From the NCBI RefSeq assembly GCF_034064985.1, contig NZ_CP139249.1, positions 2,170,001 through 2,234,000 of the forward strand: a DNA stretch of 64,000 bases, written 5' to 3'. The DNA is from Acinetobacter pittii. GTDB taxonomy: Bacteria; Pseudomonadota; Gammaproteobacteria; Pseudomonadales; Moraxellaceae. Below, in pieces: positions 39,983 through 48,307 of this stretch (positions within the stretch are counted from its first letter, which is position 1; each line of letters begins with the position of its first letter). The notes below the pieces were generated by a model. The model ran no database searches, was not told the DNA's origin, and worked only from the letters and a program-made list of their open reading frames with translations. The translations under genes were made by a program, and so were the position numbers.

Positions 39983-40144
39983 TTAAAAATAGGATTTAAT
40001 AAAAGGAAGCAGTTGCTCTCCTATTACCATGCCTAATAAACCGACTAATGCAACAAGAGGTGGAGCTGGTGACTTAACATTGAAAACATAATATAAGACA
40101 CCAACAAGCAACCCTACAGCCAAAGATAACAAGTACATTTTCAT
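39983..40144 (-). CDS. XapX-domain (DUF1427) small membrane protein
   Basis: A 53-residue ORF. It opens MKMYLLSLAVGLLVGVLYYV, then has FNVKSPAPPLVALVGLLGM and GEQLLPFIKSYF. The SPAPPxxALxGLLGMxxGEQ block between two helices is the XapX/DUF1427 signature. AAGG lies nine bases before the ATG. It follows the amidohydrolase gene by 56 nt on the same strand. The family's function is unknown; two short helices suggest an inner-membrane peptide. Confidence 0.85.
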   Translation of the reverse strand: MKMYLLSLAVGLLVGVLYYVFNVKSPAPPLVALVGLLGMVIGEQLLPFIKSYF

Positions 40145-40200
40145 CGTACATACCTTAGAGAATCAAGCCATTTAATCAGCAGGTTCCCATACTGTTTTAT

Positions 40201-42075
40201 TTAAAATGCAAAACACGAGCACCCAAGTGCGCCCCAGAAAGATTTTTTGTCCTTATCATTAACAGGAACATCAAGCATCCAAGCATGGCTATGTCCATGC
40301 ATGCCACAGCTGCTAGCACATGCACACAATGCACTTTGTGACTGTAATGATTGATTCGAAGGTGCATTACGATTTTCGGATAAACGCCACTGGCCACCAA
40401 AGCGTTTTACTGGTGACCATGTTGGAGATGCTGGCGGTAATGGCGGATCGTCTTGCTTAAACTCTGCCCCTGCGTACACCACTTTGCCGCCTAAAACAGT
40501 GAGTACAGACTCAATCCACTGGATATCTTCTGCTTCAACTTTGAAGTAGTCATCTGACAACACAACTAAGTCGGCGAGTTCCCCTGCTGTGAGTGAACCC
40601 TTAATATCTTTTTCACCTGAGAACCAAGCTGAACCTTTAGTCCAGAGTTTGAGTGCTGTTTGACGGTCTAATAGATTTTTTTCATCATAGAGAGGTAAAC
40701 CGCCGACTGTTTTACCTGTACTTAGCCAATACAAACACACCCAAGGGTTATAAGAGGCAACACGAGTCGCATCTGTCCCCGCACCGACAGGTACACCAAG
40801 TTCTAACATTTTCTTGACTGGGGGCGTTGCCTGAGCAGCCTCTGCACCATAACGCTTTACGAAAATCTCACCTTGATATGCCATACGATGTTGAATGGCG
40901 ATACCGCCACCCAACGCACCAATACGTTCGATATTGCGCTCAGATACAGTTTCGGCATGGTCAATAATAAATCGTGTCGCAAATGGCTGTTTTGAATTTA
41001 CTTTTTCAAATACATTCAGTAAGCGATTAATACTTTCATCATAAGTTGCATGAATACGGAATGGCCATTTCTTTTCAGCCAAGTGTTCTACAATGGCTTC
41101 GAGTTCGCCTTCCATTTTTTCTGGTAAATCTGGACGTGGCTCATAGAAATCTTCAAAGTCACCCGCTGACCACGTCAGGTTCTCACCTGCTCCATTCATT
41201 CTAAATAGCTCATCACCATCACCCGGAAATGTCATTTCTGTCCAGCGACGATAATCATCAAGCTCTTGGCCTGCCTTTTGAGCAAATAGGTTATAAGCAA
41301 TTCGAACCGTCATTTGATTTTGATCGTGCAATTGCTTAATCACATCATAATCTTCAGGGTAGTTTTGCCCACCGCCACCTGCATCAATTGCTGAAGTAAT
41401 GCCTAATCGGTTCAACTCACGCATGAAATGTCGAGTTGAATTGACTTGGTCTTCAACTGGCAATTTTGGTGCTTTCCCTAAGGTCGAATATAAAATCATA
41501 GCGGATGGAGTTGCGAGCAACAGACCTGTTGGTTCACCTTTTTCATCACGTACAATCTTACCACCCGGTGGGTCTGGTGTGTCTTTGTTAAAGCCCAATA
41601 CATCAAGTGCAGCTCGGTTCAACAAGGCACTAGCGTATAGATGTAAAATAAATACTGGAGTATCTGGTGCAGCTTTATTAATTTCTTCTAAAGTCGGTAA
41701 ACGCTTTTCGGCAAACTGGAATTCAGTCCAACCGCCTACGACACGAACCCATTGTGGAGCTGGAGTATTGTCTGCTTGTTCTTTGAGTAAGCGTAATGCA
41801 TCAGCAACGGATGGCACACCTTCCCAGCGCAGTTCCATATTGTAATTTAGGCCACCACGAATAATATGCAGATGACTGTCATTTAGACCCGGTATAACGC
41901 GACGGCCATTTAAATCTACAACTTTGCTTGTTGGTGTTGCGAGCTTCATAACCTCATCATTTGTACCCGTGCGTAACACTTTACCATCTGCAATCGCAAT
42001 TGCTTGTACTTCTGGACTTTTGGGGTCTAATGTTGTGATTTTACCGTTTATGAGTATGAGGTTTATTTCGGTCAT
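40201..42075 (-). CDS. Amidohydrolase-superfamily protein (YtcJ-like) with Cys/His-rich tail
   Basis: A 624-residue metal-dependent hydrolase. N-terminal LILINGKITTLDPKSPEVQA and VIPGLNDSHLHIIRGG carry the HxH metal motif near residue 70; later ligands are in FRIHATYDE near 345, IDHAETVSE near 375, and GVPVGAGTDATRVAS near 435. A C-terminal composite domain returns with GELADLVVLSDDYF. The last 50 residues are unusual: ALCACASSCGMHGHSHAW and GALGCSCFAF, a Cys/His-rich segment not expected in the family. GGAG precedes the ATG at 42075. Substrate unknown. Confidence 0.85.
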   Translation of the reverse strand: MTEINLILINGKITTLDPKSPEVQAIAIADGKVLRTGTNDEVMKLATPTSKVVDLNGRRVIPGLNDSHLHIIRGGLNYNMELRWEGVPSVADALRLLKEQADNTPAPQWVRVVGGWTEFQFAEKRLPTLEEINKAAPDTPVFILHLYASALLNRAALDVLGFNKDTPDPPGGKIVRDEKGEPTGLLLATPSAMILYSTLGKAPKLPVEDQVNSTRHFMRELNRLGITSAIDAGGGGQNYPEDYDVIKQLHDQNQMTVRIAYNLFAQKAGQELDDYRRWTEMTFPGDGDELFRMNGAGENLTWSAGDFEDFYEPRPDLPEKMEGELEAIVEHLAEKKWPFRIHATYDESINRLLNVFEKVNSKQPFATRFIIDHAETVSERNIERIGALGGGIAIQHRMAYQGEIFVKRYGAEAAQATPPVKKMLELGVPVGAGTDATRVASYNPWVCLYWLSTGKTVGGLPLYDEKNLLDRQTALKLWTKGSAWFSGEKDIKGSLTAGELADLVVLSDDYFKVEAEDIQWIESVLTVLGGKVVYAGAEFKQDDPPLPPASPTWSPVKRFGGQWRLSENRNAPSNQSLQSQSALCACASSCGMHGHSHAWMLDVPVNDKDKKSFWGALGCSCFAF

Positions 42076-42184
42076 TCTGAACTCCATTCTTGTGAGTTAT
42101 CGTTCTAAAAAATAAAGGCATATCTGTATTAATATCACTTAAATATTGAATACTAGACATGCCTTTACCTAAATCAGTAGTGTT

Positions 42185-42871
42185 TTATTTTGCAGGAACT
42201 GGTGCAAGTACTTCATGTTCTGATGTTGTACGCTCAGGTGCCTTATGTACCATCGTATAAGCATAATCCACACCCATACCGTAAGCACCAGAGTGTTCAC
42301 GGACAATCGCCATAACTGCATCATACGTATCACGGTGTGCCCAATCACGCTGCCATTCAAGTAATACTTGTTGCCAAGTTACCGGAACAACACCAGCTTG
42401 AATCATACGTTGCATGGCATAGTCATGTGCCTCTTTCGATGTACCACCTGAAGCATCCGCGACCATATAAATCTCATAATCCCCTTCAAGCATCGCACCA
42501 AAAGCGAAGGTGTTATTACACACTTCAGTCCACAAACCTGAAACAATCACTTTTTTACGATTATTTTTTGCAAGCGAATCACGTACTTTTTGGTCATCCC
42601 ACGAATTCATTGAAGTACGTTCTAGTAATGGAGCATCTGGAAATACATCTAAAAGTTCTGGATAGGTATGACCAGAGAAGCTTTCAGTTTCAACCGTGGT
42701 AATGGTGACAGGAATATTGAATGTTTTAGCTGCTTTTGCTAATCCTACAGTATTATTCTTTAATACTTGGCGATCTATTGACTGTACCCCAAAAGCCATT
42801 TGTGGCTGATGATCAATAAAAATAACCTGACAATTGGTTGGTGATAGTTGTTCTAAAAGTGATTTATTCAT
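42185..42871 (-). CDS. Isochorismatase-family (YcaC-like) cysteine hydrolase
   Basis: A 228-residue protein of the isochorismatase/nicotinamidase fold. The catalytic aspartate is in CQVIFIDHQPQMAFGVQ near residue 20, the lysine region in RKKVIVSGLWTEVC near 108, and the nucleophilic cysteine in that same block. The YcaC type has the same NPxTITTVE-like stretch (VTITTVETESFSG). Substrate unknown. GGAG lies before the ATG. It leads the minus-strand run toward the amidohydrolase and xapX (gap about 110 nt) and is divergent from a LysR gene. Confidence 0.87.
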   Translation of the reverse strand: MNKSLLEQLSPTNCQVIFIDHQPQMAFGVQSIDRQVLKNNTVGLAKAAKTFNIPVTITTVETESFSGHTYPELLDVFPDAPLLERTSMNSWDDQKVRDSLAKNNRKKVIVSGLWTEVCNNTFAFGAMLEGDYEIYMVADASGGTSKEAHDYAMQRMIQAGVVPVTWQQVLLEWQRDWAHRDTYDAVMAIVREHSGAYGMGVDYAYTMVHKAPERTTSEHEVLAPVPAK

Positions 42872-42977
42872 GGGTAAACTCCATTATTCCTTATGAGTAA
42901 TGCATTAAAATTGCTTACTGGTTATTATGAAAACAGATAAAAATGTAAAAGCATAGACAGCAAATCAGCACGAATCT

Positions 42978-42994
42978 GTATTCTGTACGAATAC
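42978..42994. promoter_or_regulatory. Candidate LysR operator between ycaC-like and lysR genes
   Basis: A perfect 6-5-6 inverted repeat, GTATTC (42978-42983), TGTAC, GAATAC (42989-42994), containing a T-N11-A type spacing. It lies in the 196-bp divergent gap. Confidence 0.5.
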
Positions 42995-43067
42995 AATCAA
43001 AACAATGATTGCTTTTTAATTTTTATAGTTTAATCATTGATATATATTTTTTACCTTTCGCTTATCC

Positions 43068-43958
43068 ATGGATCGATTAGACTGTATTTCCACTTTTGTA
43101 AGTGTTGTAGAACATGGGAATTTTAGTAGCGCAGCCAGAGCACTCGATATTTCTCGTGACTTAGTTGCCAAACGTGTTTGCCACCTCGAAAACGACCTCA
43201 GAACCACACTTTTAACTCGAACAACAAGACAGATGAACCTCACCTCTTGTGGGGAAAAGTTTTATCAACATAGCAAAGTCATTTTAAGTGAGTTCGAATG
43301 GGCTGCATACGAAATTAGCTATAATCAGCAGTACCCTGAAGGCGAACTCAAGCTCAATACACCAATGTCTTTTAGCAACATTTTTCTTCAACATATCATT
43401 TCGGACTTTATAGAGAAATATCCCAGCATCAAAATTGATTTATTCATGACTGATCAGCTATTAGACATGAATAATAATAAATTTGATTTAACCATTCGTG
43501 TAGATGGCTCTCCTCCTAATTTGGCAAATAGTAAAATATTAAATACCTATCAACGATATTTGTATGCAACACCTGAGTATTTTAATCAGCATGGATTACC
43601 AGATTCATTAGAAGAACTTAAAGAACATAAGTTTCTAATTTATTATCAGGATAGCCGACATAAGAAATTGATTTTCCAAAAAGATCAAAAAGAAGTGTCT
43701 TTTAATTGCTTCCCTGTGATGACCTGTAATAATGGTGAATTATTATTAGATATGTGCTTGAAAGATCATGGTATCGTCTTTCTTCCAGAGTTTATTGCAG
43801 AGCCTTACTACAAAGAAGGTAAATTACAGAAATGTTTGGAAGACTACACCAGTCAGCCGCTTCACTTATATGTTACATGGCCAAACCGTAAGATTTTATC
43901 GAAGAAAGTAAAATTATTTATTGATTTTCTAACACGTCAAATCGTTCCCATAAAATAA
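43068..43958 (+). CDS. LysR-family regulator, divergent from the YcaC-like/amidohydrolase genes
   Basis: A 296-residue LysR protein. The helix-turn-helix reads VEHGNFSSAARALDISRDLVAKRVCHLE, quoted as NFSSAARALDISRDLVAKR; LLTRTTRQMNLTSCGEKFYQ is the following wing, typical of the CrgA/DsdC-like subgroup. The effector domain begins GELKLNTPMSFSNIFLQHII. It is divergent from the hydrolase cluster and is the obvious candidate activator of that cluster. Effector unknown. Confidence 0.88.
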   Translation: MDRLDCISTFVSVVEHGNFSSAARALDISRDLVAKRVCHLENDLRTTLLTRTTRQMNLTSCGEKFYQHSKVILSEFEWAAYEISYNQQYPEGELKLNTPMSFSNIFLQHIISDFIEKYPSIKIDLFMTDQLLDMNNNKFDLTIRVDGSPPNLANSKILNTYQRYLYATPEYFNQHGLPDSLEELKEHKFLIYYQDSRHKKLIFQKDQKEVSFNCFPVMTCNNGELLLDMCLKDHGIVFLPEFIAEPYYKEGKLQKCLEDYTSQPLHLYVTWPNRKILSKKVKLFIDFLTRQIVPIK

Positions 43959-43966
43959 CCAATTTG

Positions 43967-44001
43967 GGCCTTTTCCAGAAGGAATGGCCCATTATTTTTT
44001 A
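43967..44001 (+). terminator. Intrinsic terminator after the LysR gene
   Basis: TGGGCC (43967-43972) and GGCCCA (44088 is not involved; the second arm is 43988-43993), with an inner TTCC/GGAA stem and an ATTATTTTTT tail. Confidence 0.8.
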
Positions 44002-44007
44002 GTTAGT

Positions 44008-44748
44008 TTAAATGGTTTCAATCTTCTTATTTTTAAATAAATTTAATAAATTTTGCTCTGCTGTTGCTGTACTGTCTTGTTCAACAAATGTCGTCGCGTA
44101 GTGTTCTAAATGCTCTTCCATCAATTGAGTTGCTCGTTTTTCTTCACCCTGCTCAATTGCATCTAAAATTGCACGGTGTTCATCAGCCGAACAATTATTA
44201 TGTTTTGGAATTTCATATAAGCCAATTAATAACGAAGTCCTTGCAATAAGCGTCTGCAAATAACTGATCATAATCGTATTTTGATTTGCTTCAATTAGCT
44301 TTAAATGAAATTGCCCTGATAGCTTAATCCACTCGGCCCAATTGCCAGCTAAACGCTCATGAGACTCTTGATCTACTAAGCTTCTAAGCTCACTAAAATC
44401 TAGGCTATGTGACTTTTGAGCTAGCTTTTTTACAGTAGCGATTTCAAGCATGCTGCGTGCTTCAAAGACCTCTTTTGTTTCATGAGCACTATGTTTTGCG
44501 ATGAGTGCTCCACGATTGGGCTGAATTTCGATGACCTTATCATGGGCAAGTTTTACGAAAACACGTCTTAACACTCCCCTCGTTACACCAAATGCCTCAC
44601 ACAAAGGTGCTTCAACTAAACGTGCGCCAGGAACGAGTTGTCGATTTAAAATAGCATCTACAATAGCGTTATATATATGGTCATCAATTTCATCATTGCT
44701 CATTTCTACGGCTTTTTTTGGTGCATTTGATGGCATTGATTTCTCCAT
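44008..44748 (-). CDS. GntR-family regulator, FCD (FadR) subfamily
   Basis: A 246-residue protein. The GntR winged helix spans about residues 20-90 (IYNAIVDAILNRQLVPGARL, CEAFGVTRGVLRRVFVKLA). The all-helical FCD domain has EVFEARSMLEIATVKKLA near 95, FHLKLIEANQNTIMISYL near 150 and DEHRAILDAIEQGEEKRATQ near 200, whose Asp/His residues bind a metal. The start may be 44748 (AGGAGG about 12 bases away) or 44736 (GGAG seven bases away). It diverges from the NCS1 permease and is the likely repressor binding the TTGTGCACAA palindromes between them. Confidence 0.92.
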   Translation of the reverse strand: MEKSMPSNAPKKAVEMSNDEIDDHIYNAIVDAILNRQLVPGARLVEAPLCEAFGVTRGVLRRVFVKLAHDKVIEIQPNRGALIAKHSAHETKEVFEARSMLEIATVKKLAQKSHSLDFSELRSLVDQESHERLAGNWAEWIKLSGQFHLKLIEANQNTIMISYLQTLIARTSLLIGLYEIPKHNNCSADEHRAILDAIEQGEEKRATQLMEEHLEHYATTFVEQDSTATAEQNLLNLFKNKKIETI

Positions 44749-45010
44749 TTTTATTAACGCCTCCTCTTTCTAAAACTTTATCTAATAACTGTAGTGTAAG
44801 TTTAACTTAAGCGTTTTGGAATATTGCTCTCATTTCCAAAACACTAATGTTGAGCTAAACAATTCAATATTAGACTTCTAAATATCCACTTATACACCTA
44901 ACTTTACTTACTTTTTATAAAAAATTAAGCACTTCTCATTTTATAAATTTGTCTCTTCATATCCAAAATTCATACCAGTTTAAATAACTCATAAGCGCTA
45001 CTTCTTAAAT

Positions 45011-45027
45011 TTGGCATAACTTTTGCT
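45011..45027 (+). promoter_or_regulatory. Candidate sigma-54 promoter of the NCS1 permease-racemase operon
   Basis: TTGGCATAACTTTTGCT has GG at 45013-45014 and GC at 45025-45026, exactly ten bases apart, and matches TTGGCACGNNNNTTGCT at all but the two CG positions. The predicted start near 45038 falls inside the first palindrome. Confidence 0.65.
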
Positions 45028-45030
45028 CAA

Positions 45031-45075
45031 TTAAAATTGTGCACAATATAAATATCACATTGTGCACAATTTTAA
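45031..45075. promoter_or_regulatory. Double palindromic operator, likely for the GntR regulator
   Basis: Two copies of the 12-bp palindrome ATTGTGCACAAT lie at 45036-45047 and 45059-45070. They are embedded in a perfect inverted repeat with 17-bp arms, TTAAAATTGTGCACAAT (45031-45047) and ATTGTGCACAATTTTAA (45059-45075), spaced by 11 bp. TTGT-N-ACAA cores are typical of FCD-GntR operators. Confidence 0.75.
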
Positions 45076-45140
45076 TTTCATTCTTTTAGCCAGAATTTCA
45101 AGCTGCTGAAGAACGTGCCAGCCCAACATAAGGGAAGTGA

Positions 45141-46619
45141 GTGTTCAAGATGAATAATACCGAATCAATAATTAAACCTTCTTATGATGCAAAACTGACA
45201 AATCAAGACTTAGCTCCTTTAAAAAAGCAAACATGGGGCGCTTATAATATTTTTGCTTTCTGGATGTCTGATGTTCATAGTGTCGGCGGTTATGTCATGG
45301 CTGGGAGCCTTTTTGCACTCGGGCTGAACAGCTGGCAGGTACTTTTATCTTTACTCATCGGCATTGCCATAGTTCAGTTTTTTACAAATCTGATTGCCAA
45401 GTCTAGCCAACAAACAGGCACGCCCTATCCTGTTATTTGTCGTGCCACTTTCGGTGTGCTTGGTGCAAATATTCCTGCTGTTATTCGGGGTCTTATCGCT
45501 GTCGCGTGGTATGGCATTCAAACCTATTTGGCCTCAAGTGCATTCTTATTAGTCATTTTAAAGTTCTTTCCAGAATGGTCACCCTATGCTGATGTTTCAA
45601 CTTACGGCTTTCTTGGGCTTTCCTATTTAGGATGGGTTGGCTTCATGCTGCTTTGGCTACTACAAGCGATTGTTTTTTGGTCTGGCATGGAAAGCATACG
45701 TAAATTTATTGACTGGGCAGGTCCAGCTGTCTATGTTGTGATGTTTGCGATGGCAGTATGGCTCATCTGGAAAGCTGGCTGGCAAAATATTGATTTAAAC
45801 TTGAGCGGTGTTCAATACGACGGCTTTGCGGTTGTACCTGTCATGATTGGTGCTATTGCGCTTGTTGTTTCATATTTTTCAGGGCCTATGCTGAACTTTG
45901 GTGACTTTTCTCGTTATGGCAAAAGCTTTAATGCTATTAAAATGGGGAACTTTCTTGGGCTACCGATTAACTTCTTAGGCTTTTCTTTACTTACTGTGGT
46001 GTGTATTGCAGCAACGCTTCCAGTGTACGGCAAGCTCATTACAGACCCTGTCGAGATGGTTGGAAAACTAGATAACACATTTGTGGTGATTTTAGGCAGT
46101 TTAACCTTAATGATTGCCACTATCGGAATTAATATTGTTGCTAACTTTGTTTCACCTGCATTTGATTTTTCTAATGTTTCACCGAGCAAAATTAGCTGGC
46201 GTATGGGTGGAATGATTGCAGCAGTAGGTTCAATTTTCATTACCCCATGGAATTTGTTTAATAATCCTCAAGTGATCCATTACACCATTGATATTTTAGG
46301 TGCATTTATCGGTCCACTTTTCGGTGTATTGCTCGCCGATTTTTACCTCGTTAAAAAACAAAAAATTGTGGTAGATGATTTATATACCTTAGATAGCAAA
46401 GGTTTGTATTGGTACAAAAATGGTTATAACCACTCTGCCTTTTATGCCTTAATTCCAGCTTCATTAATTCCTATTCTATGTGTGCTTTTACCACAACTCT
46501 CTGCACTTGCTAATTTCACATGGTTTATCGGTATGGGATTTGGTTTTGTCATTTACCGATTTCTTAATCAACCGCTTGCCCATGCTAAATCGGCAATGAC
46601 GAAGGTAAAAGTACAATGA
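45141..46619 (+). CDS. NCS1-family permease (allantoin/hydantoin/cytosine type)
   Basis: A 492-residue transporter with 12 helices. NCS1 blocks are WGAYNIFAFWMSDVHSVGGY near residue 32, GTPYPVICRATFGVLGAN near 92, and IAVAWYGIQTYLASSAF near 118, the helix that contacts the ligand in Mhp1-type proteins. The start is a GTG at 45141 with AAGGGA five bases upstream; an ATG at 45150 is the alternative. The family carries allantoin, hydantoins, uracil, cytosine or thiamin. The racemase that overlaps its stop suggests allantoin or a 5-substituted hydantoin. Confidence 0.9.
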   Translation: MFKMNNTESIIKPSYDAKLTNQDLAPLKKQTWGAYNIFAFWMSDVHSVGGYVMAGSLFALGLNSWQVLLSLLIGIAIVQFFTNLIAKSSQQTGTPYPVICRATFGVLGANIPAVIRGLIAVAWYGIQTYLASSAFLLVILKFFPEWSPYADVSTYGFLGLSYLGWVGFMLLWLLQAIVFWSGMESIRKFIDWAGPAVYVVMFAMAVWLIWKAGWQNIDLNLSGVQYDGFAVVPVMIGAIALVVSYFSGPMLNFGDFSRYGKSFNAIKMGNFLGLPINFLGFSLLTVVCIAATLPVYGKLITDPVEMVGKLDNTFVVILGSLTLMIATIGINIVANFVSPAFDFSNVSPSKISWRMGGMIAAVGSIFITPWNLFNNPQVIHYTIDILGAFIGPLFGVLLADFYLVKKQKIVVDDLYTLDSKGLYWYKNGYNHSAFYALIPASLIPILCVLLPQLSALANFTWFIGMGFGFVIYRFLNQPLAHAKSAMTKVKVQ

Positions 46620-47350
46620 AAATTAAAATTATTAACCCTAATACCACCCAAAGCATGACAGACAAAATTGCTGCATCAGCAAAGATAGTCGCAAATTCTG
46701 ATACTCAAATTATTGCTGTGAGTCCTCAAATGGGACCTGCAACAATTGAAAGTTATTATGATGAAGCTCTAAGTGCAGTAGGTGTGTTAGAAGAAATTCA
46801 CCAAGGTGTACAGCTAAATGTCGATGCCTATATCATTGCATGTTTTGGTGATCCTGCGCTTTATGCTGCCCGTGAAATGACTTCAGCACCTGTGATTGGG
46901 ATTGCCGAAGCAGCTATGCGAACTGCAAGTTATGTTAGTACTGGTTTTAGTGTGATCACCACCTTACAACGCACAGTGAATATGAGCTGGCATTTAGCTC
47001 ATCGCTATGGGGCTACACCATTTTGCAAAAATGTTCGAGCTTGTGACATTACAGTTGAAAAGTTGGAGCTTCCTGACTCAGATGCTTATCGAACAATACG
47101 AGATGAGTGCAAAAAAGCACTCGCGGAAGATAAAAGCGATGCAATTGTTTTGGGCTGTGCAGGTATGAGCGATTTATGCCTAAAGCTACAAAACGAGTTG
47201 GGTGTAATCGTTATTGACGGCGTTACAGCAGCCGTTAAACAAGCTGAAATATTAGTTCAATTAAATTTAAAAACCAGCAAAGTTGGTGATTGGGCCCCAC
47301 CTCCTGTAAAGAACTACACAGGCATATTGTCAGGTTTTGGAGTACGCTAA
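46616..47350 (+). CDS. Asp/Glu/hydantoin racemase family protein (hydantoin or allantoin racemase)
   Basis: A 244-residue protein. The N-terminus IINPNTTQSMTDKIAASAK is characteristic of hydantoin racemases (HyuE/HpxA). The two catalytic cysteines appear in AYIIACFGDPALYAAREM near residue 78 and DAIVLGCAGMSDLCLKLQ near 182. They invert the C5 stereocentre by two-base catalysis. The ATG overlaps the permease stop as ATGA. No allantoinase or hydantoinase is next to it, so the hydrolase must be elsewhere or the pathway is only racemisation of the imported compound. Confidence 0.9.
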   Translation: MKIKIINPNTTQSMTDKIAASAKIVANSDTQIIAVSPQMGPATIESYYDEALSAVGVLEEIHQGVQLNVDAYIIACFGDPALYAAREMTSAPVIGIAEAAMRTASYVSTGFSVITTLQRTVNMSWHLAHRYGATPFCKNVRACDITVEKLELPDSDAYRTIRDECKKALAEDKSDAIVLGCAGMSDLCLKLQNELGVIVIDGVTAAVKQAEILVQLNLKTSKVGDWAPPPVKNYTGILSGFGVR

Positions 47351-47358
47351 AGAGTTAC

Positions 47359-47400
47359 TGTTTCAATTCCAGCTCAAAACTCAGAGTTGGAATTGAAACA
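47359..47400. terminator. Long hairpin between convergent racemase and tauD genes
   Basis: TGTTTCAATTCCAGCT (47359-47374) pairs with AGTTGGAATTGAAACA (47385-47400), 16 bp with one G-U pair and a ten-base loop. No long T-run follows. Confidence 0.7.
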
Positions 47401-47417
47401 AAGAATAATTAAAGGAA

Positions 47418-48299
47418 TTAAGCCTCTGCTAACTCTGACTGTTGTTCTTCTTTATAAAATGGCACATCGCCATTAATAGTTGCACGGTGCATGATGCGAT
47501 GAGCATCGCCATAATCAAATAATGCTTTATGTTGTGTGCAACGGTTATCCCAAATCGCGATATCACCGTCTTGCCATTTCCAGCGTAAATGAAATTGCTC
47601 TTGGGTCGCATGTTCAAACAAGAAATTAAGTAATTGCTCACTTTCTTGTTCAGGTAACTCATTAATGCGAGTGGTAAAGCCCTCACTTACAAACAACAAA
47701 GGCTCACCTGTAACAGGATGGGTACGCACCACTGGGTGAACCACTGGTGGGTTACGCTTAAATGTTTGTAAAAGCTTTTCACGTTCCTCTTCGTTATGAG
47801 CAAAACGTTCAAGCGGAAAAGACTTACGAATATCGTGGGTTGCAGTTAAGCCACGTAGTTTTTGCTGTAACTCAAGCGGAAGTCCTTTAAAAGCTGCTGT
47901 GTTACTCGACCACAACGTGTCACCGCCTACAAGTGGAATTTTTATGGCTTGCAACACACAACCTAAAGGCGGGGTTTTACTAAAAGTCACATCTGTGTGC
48001 CAAAGTTCATTGTCACGCAAATCCTGTTTCCAACTGTCGAGCACCATCACTTCAGGTACATCTTCAATTGAAGGATAAATCGGGTGCACATGTAAGCTAC
48101 CAAAACTGCGTGCCAAGTCTGCTTGTGCTTGCGGTGCTAATTGTTGCTTTCGAAAAAAAATGACCTGATGATCAAGCAAAGCCTGCTGGATTTGTTGCGT
48201 TGTCTGTTCATTTAACGCATTCAAATCAATATCGTGAATAATTGCGCCAATGCTAGGCTTGATCACTTCAATATTTAAGTTTGCTACTACTGTATTCAT
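47418..48299 (-). CDS. tauD: Taurine dioxygenase (2-oxoglutarate/Fe(II)-dependent) TauD
   Basis: A 293-residue TfdA/TauD-family enzyme. The iron ligands are in NELWHTDVTFSKTPPLGC (HxD, near residue 105) and the distal His in CTQHKALFDYGDAHRIMHRA near 255-270, with the arginine that binds 2-oxoglutarate close by. It hydroxylates taurine or similar sulfonates, releasing sulfite. The ATG at 48299 has AAAGAAG upstream; a longer in-frame form to 48353 overlaps tauC. It is last of tauABCD. A near paralogue acting on other sulfonates cannot be excluded. Confidence 0.9.
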   Translation of the reverse strand: MNTVVANLNIEVIKPSIGAIIHDIDLNALNEQTTQQIQQALLDHQVIFFRKQQLAPQAQADLARSFGSLHVHPIYPSIEDVPEVMVLDSWKQDLRDNELWHTDVTFSKTPPLGCVLQAIKIPLVGGDTLWSSNTAAFKGLPLELQQKLRGLTATHDIRKSFPLERFAHNEEEREKLLQTFKRNPPVVHPVVRTHPVTGEPLLFVSEGFTTRINELPEQESEQLLNFLFEHATQEQFHLRWKWQDGDIAIWDNRCTQHKALFDYGDAHRIMHRATINGDVPFYKEEQQSELAEA

Positions 48300-48307
48300 C
48301 TTCTTTA

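Larger units (their letters stand above)
44749..45140 (+). promoter_or_regulatory. 392-bp divergent regulatory region, gntR / NCS1 permease
   Basis: It contains no ORF. The part next to gntR is AT-rich. The part next to the permease carries a sigma-54-type promoter (45011-45027) and the paired operators (45031-45075), listed separately. Confidence 0.7.

Noticed and set aside
41399..41845. 148-codon plus-strand frame inside the amidohydrolase gene
   Set aside because: It is opposite a strongly supported gene and has no family features.
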